Origin: Angiostrongylus vasorum
Taxonomy: Eukaryota; Nematoda; Chromadorea; Rhabditida; Metastrongylidae
DNA length: 64,000 nt
Assembly (NCBI GenBank): GCA_018806985.1
Contig: JADANN010000439.1
Coordinates: 1,247,501 to 1,311,500, forward strand
Reading direction: 5' to 3'
Position numbers and translations under genes: made by a program. Under the pieces are notes generated by a model. It saw only the letters and a list, made by a program, of their open reading frames with translations, was not told where the DNA came from and did not search any database. Of the stretch, positions 55,970 through 64,000 are shown in pieces. Numbering within the stretch: position 1 is the stretch's first letter; the number at the start of each line of letters is the position of its first letter.

Positions 55970-56300
55970 TGATGCTGAGATACTTGCAAAACTCTGGACC
56001 GCAGGTGTCTGCGGTGGGAACGAACGCGCTGTTGTCCTTTTCGGGAGCTAACGCGTTCACCACCACACCATGCGGGTCCTTCGTTTTCCTCTCCCTCAGC
56101 TAGTTCTGTCATTCCCGCTGACGAGTGATTGCTGACAGCACTGATCGATAGAATTAGCTGAGAGAAAGGCGAAACGAAAGGCCCGCATGGTGTGATGTTG
56201 AACGCGTTAGCCCCTGGAAAGGGTAATAGGGCGTTCGTCCCCCCGCCGCAGACACCAGCGGTTCGGAGTTGTGCAAATATCTCAGCGTCACTGTGGTTAA
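55970..56300. repeat. Foldback MITE (family C), complete copy
   Basis: Long inverted halves: GATGCTGAGATACTTGCAAA, CTCTGGACCGCAGGTGTCTG and AACGCGTTCACCACCACACC on the left face TGGTGTGATGTTGAACGCG, CGCCGCAGACACCAGCGG and GTGCAAATATCTCAGCGTCA on the right. The inner loop is near CCGCTGACGAGTGATTGCTG. No coding capacity, as expected of a non-autonomous DNA element. Confidence 0.78.

Positions 56301-56304
<4 letters not shown>

Positions 56305-56336
<32 letters not shown>
56305..56336. repeat. (TA)n microsatellite
   Basis: A run of about 16 TA units directly beside the MITE end (GTTAAACCGATATAT...). TA-rich target preference of such elements, or microsatellite growth at the junction, could explain the adjacency. 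Confidence 0.9.
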
Positions 56337-56884
56337 CATGTTTTTTTGTACTAGACCACCGATAAGCTGCACACCTTGCACACAGTTTCACAAGCGTCTT
56401 TGCAGCTCACCATCGGGCACGCAAACTCGCATTTTCGAAGACAAGTTTCTCTACATCCAAGATCTGAATACTTTAGATACTACATTATAACCTATTACTT
56501 GATGAATCGTGACCGTGAAATCAATAACACCTGTGTCCAAACACTCCTGAGTGCACTGTGTATCGCATGGGAGGTTGCAATTGTAGGCCGAATTTGGTGT
56601 CGGCCCGCAGAGTTGCTTACAACTCGCCTCACAGCCTAGGATTTTTGGAATAGTACACTATGAAATAAAGTGCACTGATGACACAACAGAAGGCAAACCA
56701 TGCATATGGATTAAAGCTGTGCATAGATCAGTACAACATATCCACTGCATTCAGTACAGCATCGTGTTCGCGACAAACGCGATTCAGAGTTTTCATATTT
56801 GCTATACAGTTCCTAAGAGTCTTTTTCTGCCACATATCAGTTCCTAATAGCTGTATCATAAATGAGGTTACATGAAACTAAAAA

Positions 56885-57571
56885 AAGCGATAAAATAATG
56901 CTTAGGAAGTGCAGGTCTAGAGGAATCGGTTGCAATTGTTTAAATACCACTCGATACTCTTCGTCATCAGTTAGTTCGTAACCGGCTACACGACTGTCTA
57001 TGCGAAACACAAAGTTGCATAATTTGCGCTTACGGCAGGGATGGTGATTGCATGAGTTCAGGTACGATATACCTGATCTCTTGTAATATTTGCGGAGATA
57101 AATATATTGGCGAAACGAGCAGACCTTTATTATCCGCATAAAAAACACGTATACGGCAAACGAAAAGCAAGACAAGGCACGCCACTAGGAACGCATAGTA
57201 TACGAAAGCATAGCGGAGACGATTTTGATGTAAAAGTCACTATGCTCGCATAGGATGTCAAAGGTCCAACGTGCGAACTTCTAGACGCTTTTTGGATAAA
57301 TACAAGGAACCCTAGGATGAGTAGCAGGGAGGAGTGCCCGGAGATCAGACGTGATCTGGCCCCGTACCCTCGCATCGACTTTTGATGTGAAGTGGTGCAT
57401 TCATCGACTATATGAGACTCTGATCAGCTGTTCTTCTTCAATGGAAAGCACGTAATAAACGTTGGGTTTTTCGAGAAGCTGTTGATCGCGTGATTGCGAT
57501 TTAGATTTTCATCATTCTGAATGTATTATTGAAGTGTTTGACGTAGTAAATTGCCCATCATTATACCCTTC
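56885..57571 (+). mobile_element. Penelope-like element, 3' half (GIY-YIG), degenerate
   Basis: At 56995-57140 the frame reads LCETQSCIICAYGRDGDCMSSG, then IYLISCNICGDKYIGETSRPL. This is the endonuclease of the same subfamily as 45180-45400, with which it shares DNA text to about 57560 (GCATAGCGGAGACGATTTTGAT, GACTATATGAGACTCTGATC). The frame then breaks. No RT part is present. Confidence 0.75.
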
Positions 57572-57612
57572 CAGGCTCTGAAGAAGACGGTAGTGCAGAA
57601 GAGTCTGCTTTA
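57572..57612 (+). ncRNA. Degenerate hammerhead-like motif at a Penelope 3' end
   Basis: AGGCT, CTGAAGA (core exact), a mutated stem II (AGACGGTAGTGCA), GAAGA in place of GAAAC, GTC, TGCTT. Followed by ACGGAATAAAGAATAAAG, TAACACCTCGTG, the text that follows other Penelope ends here. Probably not catalytic. Confidence 0.5.
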
Positions 57613-57920
57613 ACGGAATAAAGAATAAAGTAACACCTCGTGTTACACCTCGTGTTTGCTCAACAAAAGTATCGACAACTAGTTGATCAATGCCGAGGAT
57701 AATGGACAGTCGATCGTGGGGATTGTTGTAACAGTTCTGTTTTTTCTTTCTTTTTTCTCATACACCAGATTGAACACCACTTGGCGTGACTTCTAGTCTG
57801 GGGATTTTTCCATGTGAAAAAAACGGGGAATTAATGCTAACATTTCTTTTCCTTTCAGGTCTCTTTGTCGAGTATTTTTCGCAGATCCGAAGAAGACGAA
57901 CATTTGTGATATTTACTTCA

Positions 57921-60900
57921 CTAACCTTTAGCACACTCATCAGTTCCTCTCGGGCAAAAGTTCTTGCAATCTGTCATGCATCGTAACGCACAACTGTTGT
58001 CGGCTTTCGATCGTTGTACTGTGGAGTGTCTAACGGCGACCTGCGGTGGTGCCTTGGTAGAACACGACAGCTGGCAGAGTTTTGTGCAGGTTGCGCAGCA
58101 GTCCGACTGGAGCGATGTTGAAGTAGACAGGCTGGATCGGCATTGGCGCTCACAGACCCTTTCACAGGCCAATCGACATTGCTTGACTTGGATCTAAGTG
58201 GTCATGTATAGCATAGCACAAAGGTGATTTTTCTCTTTACTGCTCTCCTAAAATTGGCATGACAAGCTACTAATGGCTGTGGCTTGTCGAGTTCCATTTA
58301 TTATGGTTGGAAGCTTTAGGAAATGTAAAGTTCAAATGTCATCTGTAGTTTTAAACAAATCTTAGAATGTCGATAAATTGTCGTTCAACAAGTGAGTAGG
58401 TGTTGATCAAAATCTAGAAAAAGTGGCGCACAGAGGAAATTGATGCAACGAAAAGCATTCCTCGTAAAAAGAAAAGGAGAGGACCGACCAATTGAATATC
58501 ACAAAGCCAATGAAATATCAATGAATAATTGTAAAGAAAGTTATTATGATAACAGAAAATAATAGTAACGGAATGACGATGTTACCCGAACTTCGACCTG
58601 AGCATTTCTTTTGATGCAAGAAGGTTGACAAGCCGGCTGGCATACCGGAACGCACCGAGCGGCCAATGGTGCTCCCATCTGCAGCGCCGCCGCCTAAACG
58701 AACAGTTTATTTTTCATCTGGAAATTCAAAAACTTTAAAACATATCCATTCCTGAAGTAATTAAGGACCTTACTCGTGGCTGGAGGTGTTTCTTGGATAC
58801 CGAGCTGCGATATACAGCTAGGTTTAATTCATCGAATAGGACCACCTAAGCTGAGAGCGAGTTCGACATTTTCAATTGGAAGCTAAGCCGACATTGATGC
58901 AGTTCACAAAGTTATTCGAGGCTAGCTTTCTACGAATATCAGTATAAATAATGGTACTAATGTAGAGAAAGGGGAGCGTGTGGCGCAGTGGTTGGAGGCG
59001 CTACTGCGACACACACGTGGAATCGATCCCCCTCCCATGGCCCATCAAGGCTTCCATCCCTCCGCGGTAGGCAAATTGGTACCAGACTTGTCAGGGAGGA
59101 TAGCAGCACTGGCTCGATACATCGGTAGGCCACCACGAGTCATTGTCAAGGCCAGATATTCATTCATTCACCTCCAACGATACTTAATGAAGTCGAATGC
59201 ATGGAGCATACCACAGGGATTGATCAACGCCGAGAGCTTTATCCCTTTTTTAATAAAGAGAAGTGATGCTGTTAATGTCCTTGGAATTCTCAAGCTCCTC
59301 CTATCACAAGGACAAACGTAAATCGTTTTGGATTTACTCAACTATTAGCAATATTAAAGGCGATACAAAGGAGCTTATCAAATAATCATGACTCAGTAGT
59401 GAACTAGCGCAAGAAATAAACCACTAAAGTCCCTGGTTGGAAACATATCCCTTTTTTTCTTTGGTTACAAGTTTTCTGTCATCGTTCAGAACTTTATGCT
59501 AAGTCGAAAGTCAACCAATGAATGATTAAGGCATTTGAAAAGAAGTGAAGAACCTGTGAACAGACAGTGTTGCATTGTCCTCGACACAAATTGCCACATT
59601 GTTCTTGTGGTAAGTGCTCGACGCATTGAGCATTACAAGACTAAAACATGCAGAAATATTTGGAGTACAATGTCATGCATATAAGAGTAAAGTTTTCATC
59701 CACTTCATCTAGTATTTACAAAAGCTTGTGCTCATCGCTGTGCTTTTGTTTATATCTCTCTAACCTTTTTATAACACGAATGACATGATGACTCGTTTGA
59801 CACGAAAGAAGCCCACATAGGACAAGTTCCCATCCAACATTTGTTTTGCTAATGACAATGCCATTTTTTGGATAAATTTCATTGAAGTGGAGACAACAAA
59901 AGAACTTAACGAAGTGTTCAATACGTCTGAATATACAATGCAAGAAATTCTCTACATTGATTGACTAATGGTACCCTTCGTCCTGAAGAATCATAGTCTC
60001 ATGGCATCAAGCCTCCGTCCGACCCGCAACGGCAAAGTGCCTTGAAAACCTAGAAGCTTCTCATCAAGGCTATTCCAAAAGTCTAAAAAAAGCAAACTGG
60101 GTTATACATGTGAATGAACGAAGTAGTCAGCAGATCTTTCAACCAAAACTATACACTCAATCGACCACTCCCACGAAATGGAAGTCGCAAGAAAGACGGC
60201 GAAACAAAGGGTAACTGTTGCAGAGCACTGTATGTGAGACGGGATATCTAAGTATTACGGAACTATTCAGCAAATAGGTTTGCGTAACTGCTACTACAAC
60301 TAGATTTTGTGCATTCACATCCTTATTTTGATCAACAGAGCAGACTTTTTTATTCGATGCGACAACCTCAGTTCGTCTTGTTCGTCTTCTCCGTTGATTC
60401 TACACGTTCTGTGAGTTTTTCACTTTTCGTTGCCCATATTTTGTAAGTCAACAAATCCTTCTATATTAGGCGGAAGGAAACCCTGCCTTCAAAAACGTTC
60501 GATTTTTTCTTCAATAGAACATGAAATGAAAGGACGATTTGCAGAGTATTCTGTAGAACATATTGAGACGCTCTTGAAGGTTCACCTTAAGGGCGTAGAT
60601 AAGGTGGTTTCTTACACTTCTTAAATACAGATACCCCAAATTCAAGTAATAACCTGTTGTCGTATCATGTACGAGAAATTTATTTAAGACCCCTCTGTAA
60701 AAGTCGCTAATGGCACGGGTGACGCAGTAGTAGTGATCCCTTTCACAACGCTTGAGGCCTAGTCTACCTAGGCGCAGGTTTGACGCCGCATTGGAATAAG
60801 GAAGCTTCGATCAGCAATCGACAACAATAGAGAGCAAACATGGAAAAATCCTCAAGCAGCAGTCGAAGCCACACCCAAAAAAAGTTCGCGGACTTTCGTG

Positions 60901-62516
60901 GATGGTGAATGCAAGGAAACGAAAAGAATGTAAAACAAGTCCTGGGATCCTCGCAGTAGGTGTCAAAGACTGGTAGTGTAAACAGGTAAAAAAAATTTGT
61001 TATGTAGGGTCATGTAAAAAAGTCGTTAATGATAACATTTGGGGACACTACAGCTCAGCAATACAGCTCTCTTTTGTACTGTATCTCAGTTCACATACTT
61101 CCCGTTGTAGCAGATTACTCTAGATCTACGACAGAAGGTCTTCGATGACCAAATACAACACAAAAATAACATTACCGATTTCTCTTCTTCAGATTTGTCT
61201 ATACATTGGAAACACAGGAAAAACTACTATTTCGACATTACCGTACATCAGAACTGTATTTCAACAAAATTCAAAAGTTTTGGAAAATTCGCTCAAGTCC
61301 CTGGCTTAGCCTAAAATTTTGTCAATAATATTGTCTAACTTTTTATTTCCTCCCAACGCTTTACCGCCTCATCGTGGCTGGGGTGAGTGTCGCACTGCGA
61401 TGTACAGCGGGGGATTCATCGCCTGGTAGGGTCTCCTAAGCTGAGAAGGAGTCCGGCGTTTCCATCAGGAGGCCCAGCAAAGAGTAAACCAATAGCAGGA
61501 TCCAGCATCGTCCTGGTATCAAAGTCGCATGGCGGCAAATGCCCCCTCTCATCCACAAGGGCTGCGACTGCCTATGGTGGCGAAAACCTGGGGCAGACTT
61601 TGACCTGGCTGAGCTCGGGATACCAGGAAACCACAATGACTTAACCAGCAAATCTCCGAAAAATGGAGATTATGCTGGGGCCCGCACAACCAGTGAGGAC
61701 AGGGCCATTCAATTACCATGTAAGTAAATATCTTTTTTAGTTACAGCCTATTATTTCCACGGCAGACTACTGTGTGAAGTACAACCGCAATAATGCTGAA
61801 AAATTTGCAAAACTCGCATCCCCAGTCTAGCTTCGAACACACGATTATCGTTCTCGTGACTCACGTGCTTCACATTGCAGCAACGAGGCCTTTTTCGCTT
61901 TTTCTCTTAGCCTGTTTTCTTAGTATCAATATTCATACCAAATCGAAGGGCAGTTAGAACAACGTCAGGATAATTTTAACAACAACTGAATTAGTATAGA
62001 TGTAAGTACACAGTACCTGTTCACAAATGGGTAAACATTCTGGTGCTGTGAAATCAATCAGCACTTGGGGGTGTTGGTTGTCATCTTGTTGCGCCGGCGG
62101 GCAGTCATTGGCACAGACCTTTAAAAAATGCGAAATATTTTAAAAATATAGTTAATACGTAAACATAACCACTGACTTGTAGAAATAGGCAGAGACAGAA
62201 TAAACCTACCCTTATTGGATTTTTTGTCCTCTAACCGTTGTAAAATTACTAACTGTTAAATAAAGTGAAATAGTAGAAGTCATATACCATTATTAATTAA
62301 TGAAGATAACTGCGATAAGTGTACCTCTTTACAAACGTCATCACACAGGGTTTGATTCTGATTGTGACGTTCACATCCATTTCGACATTGTTGTTCGCAC
62401 GGACAGGGAATAGTTTGGATTCTGATCAATTTTGTGACGTCCTTCAAACGATGAAATGAAAGGTAGTAGAAAAGAATAAAGGGATACAGCGATAAAAATC
62501 GTTCGGCGTTCATCAT
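57921..62516 (-). CDS. Secreted C-x3-C cysteine-repeat protein, four exons
   Basis: Exons on the minus strand: 62516-62325, 62118-62017, 58693-58598 and 58181-57921 (stop 57923-57921). All junctions are phase 0 with AG acceptors and GT donors; about 216 residues (an upstream in-frame Met at 62537 is possible). The N-terminus MMNAERFLSLYPFILFYYL is a signal peptide or anchor. The rest carries C-x3-C runs: CPCEQQC..C, then LCDDVCKE joining VCANDC across the first intron, CVPVCQPACQPSC, and QCRLACERVCERQC, CCATCTKLCQLSC. The spacing continues across splice joins, which supports the model. This matches the nematode cysteine triple-x repeat type of unknown function. Other exons could hide in the 3.3-kb intron, which holds two SINEs. 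Confidence 0.7.
58757..58870 (+). repeat. SINE family B, 5' fragment
   Basis: CTCGTGGCTGGAGGTGTTTC, ACCGAGCTGCGATATACAGC, AATTCATCG, CCTAAGCTGAGAGCGAGTTCG follow the family B 5' half, inside the large intron of the cysteine-repeat gene. Confidence 0.55.
58973..59252 (+). repeat. tRNA-derived SINE (family A), full length
   Basis: GGAGCGTGTGGCGCAGTGG (A box), GTTGGAGGCGC, ACACACGTGGAATCGATCCC (B-box region), GTAGGCAAATTGGTACCAG, GGCCACCACGAGTCATTG, TGATCAACGCCGAGAGCTTT and a short ATCCC tail. The cleanest family A copy in the window. Confidence 0.85.
59255..61350. other. Intronic/intergenic DNA, nothing firm
   Basis: This lies within the large intron of the minus-strand cysteine-repeat gene if the model is right. 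60306-60370 repeats TTCACATCCTTA and TTTTATTCGAT also seen at 52790-52830. 60715-60790 has a weak tRNA-like head (GGTGACGCAGTAGTAG) that may be a very old family A relative. No exon with the C-x3-C pattern was found on the minus strand. Confidence 0.35.
61351..61730 (+). repeat. SINE family B, full length
   Basis: CTCCCAACGCTTTACCGCC, GTGTCGCACTGCGATG, TTCATCGCCTGGTAGGG, TCATCCACAAGGGCTGCGAC, GATTATGCTGGGGCCCGCAC, AACCAGTGAGGAC. Plus orientation, opposite to the host gene. Confidence 0.78.
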
Positions 62517-62539
62517 CGCACCATGTATTCTATTCAACT

Positions 62540-62884
62540 GGCACGATCATAAGTGGTTGTACTGAACCTATTGCAGTGTTTCTACAACATCCAGACAAAC
62601 CTATAATGAATTTGATACACCCATAAATATGGAGGGCTTGGTTTGATCATTACGCTGGATCGAATCAATGACCAAATGCATCATATTTAATCAGTGCGCT
62701 ACACGTGCCCTTATATTTAGGTGAACTAGACAAAATAAAAGATCTGAATGAACGGTAATTATAGTAGAGTGATTTGGACACCACACCATCAAGTGAACTA
62801 GGAACTTCTCAACGTTCTTATAGTGTGGTAATAGGTATTATAGCCAAGTAATTCATGGGGAAAGGTGAGGAGTGCGTTCACTAT
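62540..62884. other. Upstream region of the cysteine-repeat gene
   Basis: It contains a scrap of SINE family A head (GCTACACGTGCCC at 62698-62710). I cannot assign a promoter element with confidence. Confidence 0.3.
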
Positions 62885-63140
62885 AGAAAGAGAAAGGGTA
62901 ACGAGTTCAGCGTTGATCAATCCTTGATGGATGTGCCAGGCATTCGACTTCACTAGGCATCGTTAGAGGTGATTGAATGCATAGCGCATAAAGTCCGCGC
63001 TCTTATCATGCCAGACAACTGTGGCAAAAAAAGTGCCGTCTCTGAAGGAAATGAAGGGTTAGTTAGCCCACGGCATGGGATCGATCGAAAGACCACGTAT
63101 TTATTGCAGAGCACCACTAATAACAGCGTTACCCGTGCCC
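62885..63140 (-). repeat. tRNA-derived SINE (family A), diverged
   Basis: From GTTCAGCGTTGATCAATCC, CACTAGGCATCGTTAGAGG and ATTGAATGCATA at the 3' side to CATGGGATCGATCG and GTTACCCGTGCCC at the head. The middle is altered. Confidence 0.6.
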
Positions 63141-63164
63141 TATCCCTTTGCTGTATTATACAGT

Positions 63165-63540
63165 TACTTACTTGGATAATTGGACAGTTCGTCTTCTATG
63201 GTTGTGCTGGCCCCAGCACTATCTCCATCTTCTCGGAGTTTCGCTGGCTTAGCCGTTGCTGTTCCCTGGAATCCCGAGCTCAGCTCAGCAAAAGTCTGCC
63301 CCAGGTCGTCACCACACAGGCAGTAGCCGCCGCTGTGGATAAGACAGAGATCTGCCACCACGCGACTAGTTTGATACCAGAACGATGGTGGATCTTGGCA
63401 TTGGTTTACCCTTGGTTGGGTTTCCTAATTGAAGCATCGTACTCCTCACCTTAGGAGATCTTGCTGAGCGGATGAATCCCTCCCGCTCTACATCGCTGTT
63501 TAACACCTAGGTGCACCTCCCAACCCTGTAAATCGTTGGG
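63165..63540 (-). repeat. SINE family B, full length
   Basis: CTTACTTGGATAATTGGAC tail, TGTGCTGGCCCCAGCA, TCTCGGAGTTTCGCTGGC, GATCTGCCACCACGCGAC, GGTGGATCTTGGCATTGG, ATCGCTGTTTAACACC, AATCGTTGGGA. Minus orientation. Confidence 0.7.
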
Positions 63541-63544
63541 ATGT

Positions 63545-63680
63545 TACTATATATGTGTAGTGATGTCTGTCATCACGAGCATGGTGCTAGTTCGATCCCA
63601 CTCCGGACAAACCAAGCCTCTCATCCCTCTGGGGTTAGGAAATTGGTGCCGAACTTGTCTGGGGAAAAACCATTCTCTAC
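63545..63680 (+). repeat. SINE family A, partial copy
   Basis: GGTGCTAGTTCGATCCCACTC gives a perfect B box, followed by ACCAAGCCTCTCATCCCTC and TTGGTGCCGAACTTGTCTGG. The 3' half is replaced by unrelated sequence. The long frame running on to 63924 is not supported as a gene. Confidence 0.6.
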
Positions 63681-63915
63681 AATCCAGTTGAAGGCGCTTC
63701 AGCTCGGCTATCTCAGGACTCCAAGGAAAATTGCTCAACCAGCATCCTATGACATTCAGGACGGAATGAAAATCCTGAAGCCGCCACCGAAGCCACATGC
63801 AAACTTGGAAGATCTTCGGGGACTTAAAAAACGAATAGAATGTGAGAAATGCTGGAATTCGCACAGTAGAGGTGAAGACGGACCAAATAAAAAAGTATTG
63901 CAGCATTTTAGGTTT

Positions 63916-64000
63916 CCAAAATGAGAAGGAGTCCGCCGCTATCAGGAGGCTCAGTTAAGAGTAAACCAGTACTAGGATCCGCCACCGTCCTGGCATCGAA
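63916..64000 (+). repeat. SINE family B, runs off the window
   Basis: CAAAATGAGAAGGAGTCCGC, CTATCAGGAGGCTCAGTTAAG, AGTAAACCAGTACTAGGATC match the interior of family B (compare 61437-61510). The copy starts internally and is cut by the window end. Confidence 0.65.

Noticed and set aside
58973..59321. Possible tRNA gene or 113-codon protein
   Set aside because: A and B boxes are present but the molecule does not fold as a tRNA and is followed by a repeated SINE body; the open frame lies wholly in the SINE.
63541..63924. 127-codon frame at the right end
   Set aside because: Its first third is SINE family A; the rest has no recognisable motif and no splice context.
1..64000. Bacterial or viral origin, operons or ribosome binding sites
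   Set aside because: Exon-intron genes, pol III SINEs and eukaryotic retroelements rule out a prokaryotic reading; no viral structural or replication genes were seen.

Overview
This is a eukaryotic window. Gene structure, protein families and repeats point to a strongylid nematode, most likely a hookworm or close relative (inference). The support is: many short exons with short introns and TTTCAG-type acceptors; a cluster of secreted astacin metalloproteases with propeptide, catalytic, EGF-like and CUB parts; a C-x3-C cysteine-repeat protein of a type best known from nematodes; and a heavy load of RTE-like and Penelope-like retroelements, tRNA-derived SINEs and foldback MITEs. Only two host genes look reasonably whole: an astacin at 50363-52681 (+) and a four-exon cysteine-repeat protein at 57921-62516 (-). 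The rest is pseudogenes, fragments and repeats.

Layout. 1-17.9 kb: Penelope-like fragments (1-1130 -, 10060-10345 -, 10930-12120 +), SINE copies, a decayed coatomer-gamma piece (7555-7870 -) and several stretches with nothing recognisable. 18394-40601: a giant near-perfect inverted repeat with about 11.05-kb arms and a 98-nt spacer. Each arm holds, reading outward from the centre, a SINE, an APE/RT non-LTR retrotransposon, an astacin pseudogene, a second SINE, a segment that also exists as a direct repeat, a foldback MITE, a Penelope fragment and the 5' exons of a second astacin pseudogene. In the right arm that second pseudogene continues past the palindrome to about 42980. In the left arm it is cut off at 18394, so the right arm looks like the original context. 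42.3-43.4 kb: SINE insertions inside the second pseudogene. 44.3-47.5 kb: two Penelope-like elements tail to tail. 50.3-52.7 kb: the best astacin copy. 53-57.7 kb: MITEs, a TA microsatellite and another Penelope 3' half. 57.9-62.5 kb: the cysteine-repeat gene, with SINEs in its large intron. 62.9-64 kb: SINE copies.

The three astacin copies show graded decay. The 50-kb copy keeps every exon and active-site motif but has three one-base homopolymer discrepancies. The palindrome copy has an in-frame stop in the catalytic domain and lacks the FxGD pro-segment exon. The 38.8-43 kb copy has lost its ATG, the first zinc-binding His codon and exon integrity. Penelope endonuclease domains are repeatedly followed, a few hundred bases downstream, by hammerhead-ribozyme-like motifs. 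The best one (9823-9858, minus) has a complete catalytic core. The two palindrome arms differ mostly in homopolymer length, which suggests long-read consensus noise, so some of the frameshifts may not be biological.
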